A stretch of 64,000 bases of DNA. Origin: an uncultured Collinsella sp. GTDB taxonomy: Bacteria > Actinomycetota > Coriobacteriia > Coriobacteriales > Coriobacteriaceae. This document shows, one piece after another, positions 25,512-34,933 of the stretch. Location: contig CASDZW010000001.1 in NCBI GenBank assembly GCA_949285915.1, positions 38,480 through 102,479 on the forward strand. Direction: 5' to 3'. The notes under the pieces were generated by a model. It searched no databases. It saw nothing but the letters and a program-made list of their open reading frames with translations, and was not told the origin of the DNA. The first letter of the stretch is position 1, and each line of letters starts with the position of its first letter. Position numbers and translations under genes: made by a program.

Positions 25512-26924
25512 TCACACTCCTAAGGCGTCCTCGATGGCGCCTAGAAGGTCGAGGGGCAACGAGGAGGCGACGCGAGCGATAGCGCCGCGCCTCTCCAGGG
25601 TCTCCAACACGTCATCACGATGATAGCCGTCCAGCGTGAGACCGTCGGCGTTGAACATGACGTCCGGCAGAAAGAGCATAACCCCGGAGAGGTCGTTATC
25701 GAGCTGCTCGATGAGGTCGCAGCCGCAGATGAGGCCCGTCACGTCGACGTTGCCGCCAAAGTAGCGATTCTTGATGGCAACGACCTGTCCGCAAAGCGGC
25801 TCGCGCCCCACGAAGCCGGCGATGGTCTCGCGCGCCGCCTCCCCGGAGACGACGGTGAGCGTAAGCGAGCGCGATGAGAGCTCTCGTCCGATGCGCTCGA
25901 TGCGCGCGGCCTCCCCATGCAGGGTAGATGCAGTGTCATCGAGGTAGGACCGGATCATGCCGATGCCGTCGTAGTACTGGGGGTAGCCGTCGTACCATGC
26001 ACCCGGCGGCACCGTGACGCCGGCATCGAGGTAGAACTCGTCGGAGAGCTGGAATACTGTACGGCCAAAGCGCTCGCGGGCCCGCTCCTGATAGGGGCGT
26101 ACCTGCTCGATGACGCGGCGCGCGGCCGCCGGGTCATCTGAATAGGAGCTCGAGAAGCGCTTCTGGAACTTCGTGTAGCCAAGAGGGACGATACCGAGGC
26201 TCGTGATCTCGGGCCGCTCCTCAACGTAGTGGAGGGTGCGCTCAAGCTCCTCGCAATCGTTGAGCCCGGGGCAGAGGACGATCTGGGCGTGGACCTCGAT
26301 ACCGGCTGCAACAAGGCGCTCGAGCGCCTCGAGTCCGCGCGCAGCGTGCTTGCCCATGAGGCGGCGCCGAACATCGGCCGAGACGGCGTGCAGCGATACG
26401 TTCATGGGACTCAGCTGGCAGGTGATGATGCGGTCGATGTCCTCATCGGTGAGGTTGGTGAGCGTGACGAAGTTGCCCTGCAGAAAACTCAGGCGGTAGT
26501 CGTCGTCGCGGATGTAGAGCGAGGTGCGCATGTGCTCGGGCAGCATCGTCATAAAGCAGAAGACGCAGCCGTTCACGCAGGTGCGCATGCCGTCAAAGAC
26601 CGCTCCGTCAAACTCGACGCCCCAGTCCTCGCCCGGTAGACGCTCGAGCGTGCAGGCGGCATAGGTTGCGTCGCGGGGGTCAAAGACCGTGAGGTCGACC
26701 TCCTCGGCATCTGCCCCCCAGAGCCATCCGATCATGTCGGTCAAGGGCTCGCCGGCGACCTCCGTCACTATCATGCCGGGCTCGATGCCGGCGTCCCACG
26801 CGGGGGAATCCGGCCTCACGGCGTTCACGCGCCCGCCCACAGGCTCGCTATGGTCGACTTCGGGTTGGGTGCCGCCGTAGGTGACGCTGCCATCCGCGTA
26901 CGGGGGCCTGATGGGTTCTGTCAT
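25512..26924 (-). CDS. DUF512 radical SAM / PDZ-like protein
   Basis: 470 residues: a PDZ-like N-terminal domain (about 30-110; VRPDSPAWDAGIEPGMIV), an Fe-S type motif CVNGCVFCF followed by RDDDYRLSFLQGNFVTLTNL, and a C-terminal DUF512 domain (GIGMIRSYLDD ... GCDLIEQLDND). The family is widespread in Firmicutes and Actinobacteria, usually beside der, but has no established reaction. CxxxCxxC is present here as C-V-N-G-C-V-F-C. The start overlaps the ispH frame by four bases. Confidence 0.88.
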   Translation of the reverse strand: MTEPIRPPYADGSVTYGGTQPEVDHSEPVGGRVNAVRPDSPAWDAGIEPGMIVTEVAGEPLTDMIGWLWGADAEEVDLTVFDPRDATYAACTLERLPGEDWGVEFDGAVFDGMRTCVNGCVFCFMTMLPEHMRTSLYIRDDDYRLSFLQGNFVTLTNLTDEDIDRIITCQLSPMNVSLHAVSADVRRRLMGKHAARGLEALERLVAAGIEVHAQIVLCPGLNDCEELERTLHYVEERPEITSLGIVPLGYTKFQKRFSSSYSDDPAAARRVIEQVRPYQERARERFGRTVFQLSDEFYLDAGVTVPPGAWYDGYPQYYDGIGMIRSYLDDTASTLHGEAARIERIGRELSSRSLTLTVVSGEAARETIAGFVGREPLCGQVVAIKNRYFGGNVDVTGLICGCDLIEQLDNDLSGVMLFLPDVMFNADGLTLDGYHRDDVLETLERRGAIARVASSLPLDLLGAIEDALGV

Positions 26925-27766
26925 GCTCCCACGACCTGGGAGATGGCGCGGACCGTGCGCTCGATCTGGTCAGCCGGGGTGGAGGCGCCGGCGGTGACGC
27001 CGATGAGTTCTGCCCCGTCGAACCAAGAGGCGTCAAGCTCGCTCGCATCCTCTATGTGATGTGTGTTCTGGCAGCGCTCGGAACAGATCTCGGCAAGGCG
27101 ACGGGTGTTGCCCGACGACCGTCCCCCTATGACGATCATCGCGTCCGCGCGCGCCGCGAGCTCCGCTGCGGCAAGTTGGCGCTCGCTTGTGGCCTCGCAG
27201 ATGGTGTTCACAACAGTGAGCTCCTCCACGTGGCCCAAAAGCTCGGCAACGACCGCCCGTAGGTGCGCGAGCGTCTGCGTTGTCTGGACGACGATGCCCA
27301 CCTTACGGGCGAGTTCGATGTTGTCGAGGTCTTCGACCGTGGACACAACGTGGGCGCCCTCACCTGCGTGGCCGAGGATGCCCTGCACCTCGGGGTGGCC
27401 GCTCTCCCCCACCACGATCACCTGGTAGCCCGCCTTGGCGAGGCGCTCGGCGGCGTGGTGGACGCGCTTTACGTAGGGACAGGTGGCGTCTATGACCGCA
27501 AGGCCGAGGTCCTGCGCGCGCGAGATCACCTTGGGCGTGACGCCGTGGGCGCGGATGACGAGGGTTCCCTCCCCCGCTTCCTCCGGCGTATCCGCCGGAC
27601 GCACCCCGGCACGCTCAAGCTCTGAGACGACGAGCGGGTTATGGATGAGGGGTCCGAGCGTATGTACCGGCTGTGCGGCATCCTCCGAGGCCTGTCGCGC
27701 CATCTTGAGGGCGCGCTCGACGCCGTAGCAGGCGCCGGCCTGGCGGGCGATCTCAATGCGGGGCAT
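26921..27766 (-). CDS. ispH: 4-hydroxy-3-methylbut-2-enyl diphosphate reductase
   Basis: Last step of the MEP isoprenoid pathway, making IPP and DMAPP. 281 residues; the three cluster cysteines are in GACYGVERA (C13), DATCPYVKRVH and NTICEATSERQ, with HGV (IRAHGV) and GESGHPEVQG also conserved. The dxr and ispG genes of the same pathway lie at 40.9-44.5 kb. DMAPP links to MiaA. Confidence 0.97.
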   Translation of the reverse strand: MPRIEIARQAGACYGVERALKMARQASEDAAQPVHTLGPLIHNPLVVSELERAGVRPADTPEEAGEGTLVIRAHGVTPKVISRAQDLGLAVIDATCPYVKRVHHAAERLAKAGYQVIVVGESGHPEVQGILGHAGEGAHVVSTVEDLDNIELARKVGIVVQTTQTLAHLRAVVAELLGHVEELTVVNTICEATSERQLAAAELAARADAMIVIGGRSSGNTRRLAEICSERCQNTHHIEDASELDASWFDGAELIGVTAGASTPADQIERTVRAISQVVGA

Positions 27767-27769
27767 GGA

Positions 27770-28495
27770 CTACCTCCTCCCGGGGTGCTCCTGGCGGAGC
27801 TCGTCGCGCACCTCGTACATGCGGCGCACGGCCTCGTCCTCAAACCACTGGAGGCGCTCGGAGCGCTTGAGGCCCTCCGGCGCGTCGGCAAGAGAAAGGC
27901 GCTTGGCGCAGCGCATCCAGGTCTTTACCGGGCGCATGATGTGCTTGCCGGCAGGCGTGATGTCACGGAAGCCGCATACCGCCATGGGGGCGATGTCGGC
28001 CTTGCCCATCTGGGCCATGAGGGCAAATCCGCCGTGCACCACGACCGGCTGATCGTCTGAGCGGATGCGGGTGCCCTCAGGGAAGATGAGCACGTCCTCG
28101 CCGCGCTGAAGGGCGTGCTGCGCGCGGCGCAGCGCCTTCATGTCGGCGGTGCCGCGGTCGACGGGGATGCCGCCCACGCGTGCGAAGAACCAGCGCACGA
28201 TGGGGTTGTTGTTGAACTCCGATTTCATGATCGGACGGACCCGGCGCCCGGTCCGCACGGTATGCGGGACGATTGAGATAACCTCTGCCATGGAGGTGTG
28301 GTTGCAGATGATGACCGACCCGCGCTCGCCTCGCGGCAGCAGCTCGTCGGCGTTGTCGACGGTCCAGCGCCACATGATCTTGGAGAAGACGTAGAGGATG
28401 GCGATGACGACGTAGTAGAACACGCGGAGCGCCACGGGGTAGTCGCGCATGGCGTTGTCGTAGTAGTCGTCACGTGTGTAGTGCAAAAGCTTCAC
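27770..28495 (-). CDS. plsC: 1-acyl-sn-glycerol-3-phosphate acyltransferase (PlsC-like)
   Basis: 241 residues with an N-terminal membrane segment (about 24-40). Substrate motif FPEGTR and the glycerol-phosphate region GGIPVDRG are conserved. The catalytic motif reads N65-H66-T-S-M-A-E71: the family's HX4D is here HX4E. It should still be an acyltransferase, but the conservative swap is notable. It overlaps cmk by four bases and starts the lipid part of the operon. Confidence 0.9.
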   Translation of the reverse strand: MKLLHYTRDDYYDNAMRDYPVALRVFYYVVIAILYVFSKIMWRWTVDNADELLPRGERGSVIICNHTSMAEVISIVPHTVRTGRRVRPIMKSEFNNNPIVRWFFARVGGIPVDRGTADMKALRRAQHALQRGEDVLIFPEGTRIRSDDQPVVVHGGFALMAQMGKADIAPMAVCGFRDITPAGKHIMRPVKTWMRCAKRLSLADAPEGLKRSERLQWFEDEAVRRMYEVRDELRQEHPGRR

Positions 28496-29178
28496 GCGCC
28501 CCTCCTCTCCTGGATGAGGTCGGCGATCATCGCGACCACCTCATCGATGGTATGGGCAGTGGAATCGATCTCAACGGCGTCCGGGGCGGCCGTCAGGGGC
28601 GCCACATCGCGGGAGCTATCGAGCTCATCGCGACGACGGATCGCGTCGAGCGTGCGCTGGACCTCGTCGGCAAGTTCATCGAGCGTGAGGTCGTCGTCCT
28701 CGTGGCGCTGGAGCACGCGCCTGCGGGCGCGCTCGGCGGGGTCGGCCGTAAGGAAGATCTTGATATCGGCCGCCGGGAAGACGACGGTGCCGATATCGCG
28801 GCCCTCTGCTACCACATCGCGGCCCTCGGCAAAGGCGCGCTGGGGAGCGAGCATGGCGGTGCGGACCCCGGGGTAGGCGGCGACCTTGGAGACGCACGAG
28901 TCGATGCGCGGCGTGCGGATGGCGTCGCTCACGTCAACATCGTCTACCTCGATGCGCGTCGTGGAGCCCTCGCGCGGAGGGAAGCGGATCGAGATGGTGT
29001 TGGCAAGGTCGTCGACAGCGGGCTCGTCGTCGAGGTCGACGCCGCGGTCGAGCGCGGAAAGCGCGACGGCGCGGTACATGGCGCCGGTGTCGAGCTTGTC
29101 GAAGCAGAACCTGCGCGCGACCTCGCGGGCGATGGTGGACTTGCCGGAACCCGCCGGCCCGTCGATTGCGATGATCAT
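28492..29178 (-). CDS. cmk: Cytidylate kinase
   Basis: Phosphorylates CMP and dCMP. 228 residues with P-loop IDGPAGSGKSTIAREVA, DTGAMYRAVAL, and GRDIGTVVFP then KIFLTAD, all typical of the bacterial enzyme. ATG overlaps the upstream pseudouridine synthase stop (ATGA). Confidence 0.97.
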   Translation of the reverse strand: MIIAIDGPAGSGKSTIAREVARRFCFDKLDTGAMYRAVALSALDRGVDLDDEPAVDDLANTISIRFPPREGSTTRIEVDDVDVSDAIRTPRIDSCVSKVAAYPGVRTAMLAPQRAFAEGRDVVAEGRDIGTVVFPAADIKIFLTADPAERARRRVLQRHEDDDLTLDELADEVQRTLDAIRRRDELDSSRDVAPLTAAPDAVEIDSTAHTIDEVVAMIADLIQERRGA

Positions 29179-30032
29179 ATCTCGTCCTCTCTGGTCCTGG
29201 TTGGATCGTTTTCAGATGCCATGCGTTGCATGTCGGATTTGAGCGCGGCAATTTCTGTTTCTTCAAGTTCGCGCCAGGCGCCCGCCGCGAGCTCGCCGAG
29301 GGTAAGCGGTCCCATGCGGTCGCGGTGTAGGCGGATGACCGGGTGATGGATGGCGCCGAACATGCGCTTCACCTGGTTCTTTCGCCCTTCGCGCAGCTCG
29401 ATCGAAACCGGCGTGGCCGTGCCGTCCTCGATTGTTTGCGCGTCGTCGGGCCAGAGCTCGCATGCGCAGGCGCAGTCAACGATGGCGCAGGGCGCGGGGC
29501 GGCAGGGGCCGTCGTCGAGCGTGATACCTTGGCGGAGCGGTCCGAGCTCCTCGTCTGCAAGGCGACCGTCCACGAGCGCGAGATAGCGCTTGGGCACGTG
29601 GAAGGAGGGGTGCAGAAGCCGGTTGCCCGTGTCGCCGTCGGTCGTGAAGAGCAGAAGCCCCGTCGTGTCCTTGTCGAGTCGCCCCACGGGAAAGAGCCCG
29701 GGGAAACGCTCGCGCGGCACAAGCTCTGCCACGCAGGGACGCCCCTGTGGGTCGGCCATGGTGGTGAGGTAGCCCGCGGGTTTATGGAGCATGAGGTAGA
29801 CGGGGCCCTCACCCATGGCGACCGTGCGTCCGTCTACGGCTACCTCATCGGCGCCAAGGGTCACCTTGGTGCCGAGCTCGGTCACAACGGCGCCGTTCAC
29901 AGAGACGCGACCAGCGGTGATGAGGTCCTCTGACCCGCGCCGGCTCGCTACGCCGGCGCGCGCAAGAAAGCGCTGGAGGCGCATGGTCCAGGGATGGTCC
30001 TCCCCTGGTATGACCTTATCCGCCTCAGTCAT
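29175..30032 (-). CDS. rluB: 23S rRNA pseudouridine synthase, RsuA/RluB family
   Basis: 285 residues. N-terminal S4 domain (MRLQRFLARAGVASRRGSEDLI, read in parts; about 17-75) and a pseudouridine synthase domain with catalytic Asp in FPVGRLDKDTTGLLLFT and the GRKNQVKRMF motif. The scpA-scpB-rluB-cmk order is the conserved Gram-positive arrangement and favours RluB (23S U2605) over RsuA. It overlaps scpB by eight bases. Confidence 0.92.
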   Translation of the reverse strand: MTEADKVIPGEDHPWTMRLQRFLARAGVASRRGSEDLITAGRVSVNGAVVTELGTKVTLGADEVAVDGRTVAMGEGPVYLMLHKPAGYLTTMADPQGRPCVAELVPRERFPGLFPVGRLDKDTTGLLLFTTDGDTGNRLLHPSFHVPKRYLALVDGRLADEELGPLRQGITLDDGPCRPAPCAIVDCACACELWPDDAQTIEDGTATPVSIELREGRKNQVKRMFGAIHHPVIRLHRDRMGPLTLGELAAGAWRELEETEIAALKSDMQRMASENDPTRTREDEI

Positions 30033-30735
30033 CGAACTCCTCGTCGGTCGCGTTACCCACGATCATAAGGTCGTCATCGTCCTCTGCCACCTCGTCGATA
30101 AGCTCGCGCTCCTCGTTGAGGTCCTCCTCGGTCTCCTCCAGGGTGGATTGGATGGAGCGTCCCGAGAGGCGCTCACGAATGAACTGGCGCGCCTGCTCGT
30201 CGGGCGCGAACTGCTCGAGGTCGGGCAGGTCCTTCAAGGAGCGCAGGCCAAACTTTTCGAGGAAGGCGTTGGTCGTACCGTAGAGGATCGCCTGGCCGTG
30301 CTCGGCGTCGCGGCCGAGCTCACGAACGAGGCCCTTGTCCACGAGCGAGGAGATGACGCCGTCGGAGTTGACGCCGCGGATGCCGCGTACCTGCTCGCGC
30401 GTGGCGGGCTGATGGTAGGCGATGACGGCGAGCGTCTCGAGCGCGGCCTGACTGAGTTTCTGCGTATCCCATGAAAGGACGAATGCCTCCACCTGCTCGT
30501 GGAAGGCAGGATGGGTGAAAAGACGCCAACCGCCCGCGACCTCACGGAGCTGGAACCCGCGGTTGGCCTCCTCGTACTCGACTTTAAGCTCCGCCAGAAG
30601 CGACGCAGCCTCGCCGGGCGCGATGTCGAGTGCCTGAGCGAGGGCGCTCGCGCTTACCGGGTCGCTCGATACGAGCAGAAGCGCCTCAAGCGCCGCCTTG
30701 GGCGAGAGCGGGTTTAGGTTCTCAAGGTCGTTCAT
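30025..30735 (-). CDS. scpB: Segregation and condensation protein B
   Basis: 236 residues. Two winged-helix domains: ALEALLLVSSDPVS and LSQAALETLAVIAYHQPATREQVRGIRGVNSDGVI (read in parts), with GRALYGTT-like GQAILYGTT. Partner of ScpA and SMC in the condensin complex. The tail after residue 180 is strongly acidic (many D and E) and longer than usual. Follows scpA with 32 bp between. Confidence 0.95.
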   Translation of the reverse strand: MNDLENLNPLSPKAALEALLLVSSDPVSASALAQALDIAPGEAASLLAELKVEYEEANRGFQLREVAGGWRLFTHPAFHEQVEAFVLSWDTQKLSQAALETLAVIAYHQPATREQVRGIRGVNSDGVISSLVDKGLVRELGRDAEHGQAILYGTTNAFLEKFGLRSLKDLPDLEQFAPDEQARQFIRERLSGRSIQSTLEETEEDLNEERELIDEVAEDDDDLMIVGNATDEEFDD

Positions 30736-30767
30736 GGTCTACTCCTTACGCGCACGGGCGCTTGGCA

Positions 30768-31571
30768 TCAGTCTTCCTCGACGTAGAGGGCGTCTCCCGG
30801 GTGGTACTCCTCCGCGCCCTCCACACGCTCGATATGAATCTCGCCAAAGTTCTCCTCCTGCGTGAGCGTGATGGACCCGCGTTTGGCGAGCTCTAGGATC
30901 GCCAGGAAGGTGGAGACGAGCTGGTCGGTGGTCTCGGCACCTTCGATAAGGTCGGAGAACGTGCAGGTCATGCGAGTTGCCGTAAGACGGTCGACCGAGG
31001 CCACGGTGAGCTCGAGCGGCACGCGGTGCGGGGCGACGTGCTCGGCCTCGAGCAGGAACGTCTCACGTCTGCTGTCGAGGTCCGCGCAGATGACGGCAAG
31101 GCCGCGCAGCGTGATGCCCGCGAGGTAATCAGGCATGAGGTTTAAGAACTCCGGGTCGGGGCCGGCAACGCGCGGGTGCATGCGGCGCTCGGCCTCCATA
31201 CGCGACCCGAGCGCGGCGGCCGCACCCTTGAACTGCTTGTAGGCGATGAGGCGCTGGATGAGGACCTCGCGCAGACCCTCGGCGTCGAGCCCCGCGAGCT
31301 CATCGTCCTCCTCGAGGTCCGCTGTCACCGGGCCGTCAACGTCGGTTGGCACGAGCGAGGCAGCCTTGATGTCGAGAAGCGTCGCCGCCACAAGGAGGAA
31401 GTCGCTCGCCACGTCGAGGTCCACGTCCTCCATGCGGTCGACCTCTTGGAGGTACTGCTCGGCAACTTCGGTGATAGAGATGGCGCCGATGTCCACCGCG
31501 TGGCGGCTGACGAGCTGCAGCAGCAGGTCGAACGGGCCCGAGTAGGCCGCGGTGCTGACGCGGTACGACAT
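30768..31571 (-). CDS. scpA: Segregation and condensation protein A (kleisin)
   Basis: 267 residues. The kleisin N-terminus SGPFDLLLQLVSRHAVDI (with Y in AAYSGP), ITEVAEQYLQ, DFLLVAATLLDIKAASLV and a C-terminal winged-helix part (STFLAILELAKRGSITLTQEENFG) are typical. Bridges SMC heads. Probably the first gene of the long leftward operon, with an S2P gene 48 bp upstream. Confidence 0.95.
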   Translation of the reverse strand: MSYRVSTAAYSGPFDLLLQLVSRHAVDIGAISITEVAEQYLQEVDRMEDVDLDVASDFLLVAATLLDIKAASLVPTDVDGPVTADLEEDDELAGLDAEGLREVLIQRLIAYKQFKGAAAALGSRMEAERRMHPRVAGPDPEFLNLMPDYLAGITLRGLAVICADLDSRRETFLLEAEHVAPHRVPLELTVASVDRLTATRMTCTFSDLIEGAETTDQLVSTFLAILELAKRGSITLTQEENFGEIHIERVEGAEEYHPGDALYVEED

Positions 31572-31619
31572 GCTGCCCCTCTCCTTTTGCGTGTACGTGG
31601 GTTAGTCCAACTTTTTATT

Positions 31620-32294
31620 TTAGCCTAATGCCCAAGCCGCCAGCTGGTAGAAGAGCGGGTATACCGTGAAGTTGAAGTACACGCCCACGATGTCGATGCG
31701 CAGAATCTGCGGCAGCAGGTAGAGCACGATGATAAGGATGGGCATCGCGTACTGCTGGATCTGATAGTAGGTCTCGAGCGCGTGGCCCTTGAGGAAGGGA
31801 ACGAGGATCGATGAGCCGTCGAGCGGAGGCAGCGGGATGAGGTTGAAAAACGCGAGCGACAAATTCACGAGGATGGCGCTCATAAGAAACTCGAGGGGCA
31901 GGGTCGAGCCCGTGGCCATGACAAGAGAGCCCACAACCGGTACCCGGCAAAGTGCGGCGAAGACGACGGCGAGCACGATGTTGGACGCAGGACCGGCGAG
32001 CGCCACGATGAGCTCGTCGCGCTTAGGGTTCTTGAGGTTACCGAGGTATACGGGAACCGGCTTTGCAAAGGCAAAGACCGGACCGCCGAGCACGATCATG
32101 ATAAGCGGCAGGAGCACCGTACCAAAGGGGTCGATGTGCGCGAGCGGGCTTAACGAGACGCGCCCGCGAGAGCGCGCCGTCTTATCCCCCATCGCCCAGG
32201 CGGCAAGGGCGTGAGCGCTCTCGTGCACGCAAAGACCGATGATGAGGGCGAGGGCCTGGATGAGAAGCCCTGCGATATAGGTAATGTTGAGCAT
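31620..32294 (-). CDS. Site-2 protease family (M50) membrane metalloprotease
   Basis: 224 residues, about six membrane segments. Zinc motif HESAH at 24-28 and third ligand region NLIPLPPLDG at about 160. This is the short SpoIVFB/YwhC-like S2P without PDZ, commonly encoded before scpA. Substrate unknown. ATG chosen nine bases after the stop of the small membrane gene; a GTG nine codons further up would overlap that gene. Confidence 0.9.
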   Translation of the reverse strand: MLNITYIAGLLIQALALIIGLCVHESAHALAAWAMGDKTARSRGRVSLSPLAHIDPFGTVLLPLIMIVLGGPVFAFAKPVPVYLGNLKNPKRDELIVALAGPASNIVLAVVFAALCRVPVVGSLVMATGSTLPLEFLMSAILVNLSLAFFNLIPLPPLDGSSILVPFLKGHALETYYQIQQYAMPILIIVLYLLPQILRIDIVGVYFNFTVYPLFYQLAAWALG

Positions 32295-32302
32295 GGGACC
32301 CC

Positions 32303-32602
32303 CTAGCGCCTCACGAGCCACGAGATGCGCTGCGCGGCGTAGTCAAGGACAAAGAGCGCAATCGCGGTCAGGGCAAAGTCAAGGCGAAAGACGCCGCCAA
32401 AGGGCGTTGCGATAACGCCGTAGCCCGAGATGAAGGCGGGTATGGTGCGCGAGATATCGAGCACAAGGTTCACGATGCCAAGGCGTGTCGCCGCCCCCGA
32501 GAAGGACAGGATGCACACGATGGCGACGAGCGCTATCGCGGCGAGCCTGAAGCCCCAGGACAGGATGGCGAGCGCAAGGGCGGCTGCTTTACGCGCATCC
32601 AC
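32303..32602 (-). CDS. Small hydrophobic membrane protein, unrecognised
   Basis: About 99 residues with three likely membrane helices ([32 protein letters not shown]..., [14 protein letters not shown]). GTG start is preceded by GGAGGAG and overlaps the ABC-F stop by 14 bases; the downstream S2P gene starts eight bases after its stop. The tight packing argues it is real. No family recognised; YggT-like is possible but not shown. Confidence 0.6.
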   Translation of the reverse strand: MDARKAAALALAILSWGFRLAAIALVAIVCILSFSGAATRLGIVNLVLDISRTIPAFISGYGVIATPFGGVFRLDFALTAIALFVLDYAAQRISWLVRR

Positions 32603-34622
32603 GGGCGATCTCCTCCTCAATTTCGGTCGACAGCTCGAGCCATTCGTCCTCGGCGTCGGCGATCTTCTTCTTCAGGTCGTTGTACTCGGCGAGAGCCGCG
32701 TTGAAGCGCTCCTGGTCGGCGTAAAGCTCCTCGGAGGCCATGAGCGCCATGAGCTCGTCGTAGCGCGCGCGGTCGCGTTCCAGATTCTTCTCAAGGGTTG
32801 TCAAGCGCGTGCGGCGCGACTTGAGGCGGCGGTTGAGCTCGGCGCGGGCCTCGGCCTCGGCGCGCTTCTGCTCCTTGGTCTTATGCGCTTCGCGCGAAGG
32901 TGCGGTGGCAGGCGCATCTTCTCTGCGGTGCGTGCGCGGCACGCTCCTCACCGGCGCTGTGGCCGGCGTCTCCGTTGCGGAGGCGGCTTCGGCGGCGGCG
33001 CGCTGCGCCAGATCCTCGCGCTTGAAGAGGTAATAGTCGTATTCGCCATCGATAACGGTCATCTTGCCATCGCGAATGTCGATGACGCGGTTGGCGACAG
33101 AGCGGACGAGGTGCTCGTCGTGGGAGATGAGCACGAGCGTGCCGGGGAAGTTTTTGAGTGCGTTCTCGAGCATGTCCACCGAGTCGATGTCGAGGTGGTT
33201 GGTGGGCTCGTCGAGGCAAAGGAGCGCCTCGGGCGCCACGAGCATCTTGGCGAGTGCCAAGCGCGCCTTCTCGCCGCCAGAGAGCACGCCTACGCGCTTA
33301 TCGACGTCCTCACCGGAGAAGAGGAAGGCGCCAAGAAGGCTTCGCTGCTGCGGCACCGTCCAGGTGGGGGCTACCGAGTCGATCTCCTGCAGAACCGTGT
33401 TGGATTCCTTTAGGCCCTCCAGTTGATGCTGGGCGTAGTAGGCAACGCCCACGTTCACACCGAGCTCGCGCGTGCCTGCGCTTGGGGCCTCGATGCCGGC
33501 GAGCATCTTCATGAGGGTCGACTTGCCCGCACCGTTGGGGCCCACAAGCGCCACATGGTCGCCGCGGTAGAGCGTGAGGTCAAGCCCGCTGTAGATGTGT
33601 TTCTCGCCGTAGGACTTTGACACGCCCTCGAGTTTCACTACCATGTCGCCCGAGCGAGGCGGGTCGGGGAACTTGAAATCCACGTGCTTGTGGCCCTCGG
33701 GCAAGATCACGAGCTCGCTCTTGATCTGTTCGATGCGGCGCATACGCTCCTGCGCCTGCGCGGCCTTAGTAGGCTTGTAGCGGAACTTGTCCACAAAGAC
33801 CTGCATGTGCGCGATCTCGCGCTCCTGCGCGGCGCGCTTGGCGCGCATCTGCTCGAGGTTGTCCTCACGCTGCTTCAGGTAGGAGCTGTAGTTGCCCGTG
33901 TAGGTGGTGATACGGCGGTTCTCGATGGCTGCCACATGGTCCACGCATGCGTCCATAAAGGCGCGGTCATGGGATACGATCAGCACGGCACCCTCGTAGG
34001 AGGCGATGAAGCCGCGCAGCCACTGAACGCTCTCAAGGTCGAGGTGGTTGGTGGGCTCGTCCAGAAGGAGCACGTCCGGATGGCGCAGGAAGAGCTTGGC
34101 GAGTGCGATGCGCATCTGCCAACCACCGGAGAACTCGGCGCAGAGCTTGCCAAAATCCTCAACAGGAAAGCCCAGGCCCGCCAAGATCTGGCGCGCGTTG
34201 CTCTCGAGCTCGTAGCCGCCCAGGCGCTCGAAGCGGTCGAGAACCTGACCGTACTCGTTCAGGAGTGCTTGCGGCACCTCGCCCGTCTCCCCCGCCTCGG
34301 CGATCTTCTGCTGGAGGTGCTCGGCGCGCTCACCAAGCTCACGAATCTCGTGCGCCGATGCCACGACCTCGTCGATAACAGGAACGTCTGAGGCAAGCTG
34401 GGTCTCCTGCTCGAGGTAGCCCACGTTCACGCCCTTTGCAAAGGTGATGGTGCCTGCATCCGGTGCGTCTTGGCCCATGATGATCTTGAGGAGCGTGGTC
34501 TTGCCGGCACCATTGGGGCCAACGAGGGCGTAGCGGTCCCGTGGATTGACCTGAAAGGACGCTCCCGAGAATAGGACGCGCGCCCCAAAGCTCTTCTCTA
34601 CCTTCTCGACGGAAAGGATCAT
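32589..34622 (-). CDS. ABC-F family ATPase (ribosome-associated type)
   Basis: 677 residues and no membrane segment. Two ABC cassettes: Walker [10 protein letters not shown] and GPNGAGKST, signatures [13 protein letters not shown] and [13 protein letters not shown], and [11 protein letters not shown] / [12 protein letters not shown] long linker of about 80 residues (residues 235-320) corresponds to the P-site tRNA interaction motif. The C-terminal extension is Ala/Glu/Arg-rich and ends in a coiled coil as in Uup/YheS. A role in translation (stalled ribosomes or antibiotic protection) is inferred from family. Confidence 0.92.
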   Translation of the reverse strand: MILSVEKVEKSFGARVLFSGASFQVNPRDRYALVGPNGAGKTTLLKIIMGQDAPDAGTITFAKGVNVGYLEQETQLASDVPVIDEVVASAHEIRELGERAEHLQQKIAEAGETGEVPQALLNEYGQVLDRFERLGGYELESNARQILAGLGFPVEDFGKLCAEFSGGWQMRIALAKLFLRHPDVLLLDEPTNHLDLESVQWLRGFIASYEGAVLIVSHDRAFMDACVDHVAAIENRRITTYTGNYSSYLKQREDNLEQMRAKRAAQEREIAHMQVFVDKFRYKPTKAAQAQERMRRIEQIKSELVILPEGHKHVDFKFPDPPRSGDMVVKLEGVSKSYGEKHIYSGLDLTLYRGDHVALVGPNGAGKSTLMKMLAGIEAPSAGTRELGVNVGVAYYAQHQLEGLKESNTVLQEIDSVAPTWTVPQQRSLLGAFLFSGEDVDKRVGVLSGGEKARLALAKMLVAPEALLCLDEPTNHLDIDSVDMLENALKNFPGTLVLISHDEHLVRSVANRVIDIRDGKMTVIDGEYDYYLFKREDLAQRAAAEAASATETPATAPVRSVPRTHRREDAPATAPSREAHKTKEQKRAEAEARAELNRRLKSRRTRLTTLEKNLERDRARYDELMALMASEELYADQERFNAALAEYNDLKKKIADAEDEWLELSTEIEEEIARGCA

Positions 34623-34667
34623 GGTTACCTACCTGCCTGCTCAACGTCTCAGCAACCGGTTGCTAGC

Positions 34668-34696
34668 AAAAGGGCCGAGGATCTCTCCCCGGCCCC
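34668..34696 (-). terminator. Terminator after tRNA-Val
   Basis: GGGCCG (34672-34677) and CGGCCC (34690-34695) with a 12-nt loop; leftward transcript continues UUUUGC. Confidence 0.75.
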
Positions 34697-34707
34697 GTCA
34701 GATTCGA

Positions 34708-34782
34708 TGGTGGGCGTTACAAGATTTGAACTTGTGACCCCTTCCGTGTGAAGGAAGTGCTCTACCCCTGAGCCAAACGCCC
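34708..34782 (-). tRNA. tRNA-Val (anticodon CAC)
   Basis: 75 nt. Acceptor GGGCGTT/AACGCCC, discriminator A, CCA encoded. Anticodon stem CTTCC/GGAAG around TTCACAC gives CAC. T arm GTTCAAATC. A monocistronic unit with its own promoter and terminator. Confidence 0.96.
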
Positions 34783-34804
34783 ATCTGCCTCTTCGGCGTA
34801 AGCT

Positions 34805-34833
34805 ATCCTAGCATGACGCTCAACGGCTGCCAA
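34805..34833 (-). promoter_or_regulatory. Promoter of tRNA-Val
   Basis: Minus strand TTGGCA, 17-bp spacer, TAGGAT, about 22 bp before the tRNA 5' end. Confidence 0.75.
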
Positions 34834-34933
34834 CCCCCAATGTGAATCTTTCCACAATGTGATGGTGTCGGATAGCCTGTCCTCGGTTTGGGGGCCCTGC
34901 ACCGTTAGGCAAGCAGAGGGCCGAAAGCGGTGC

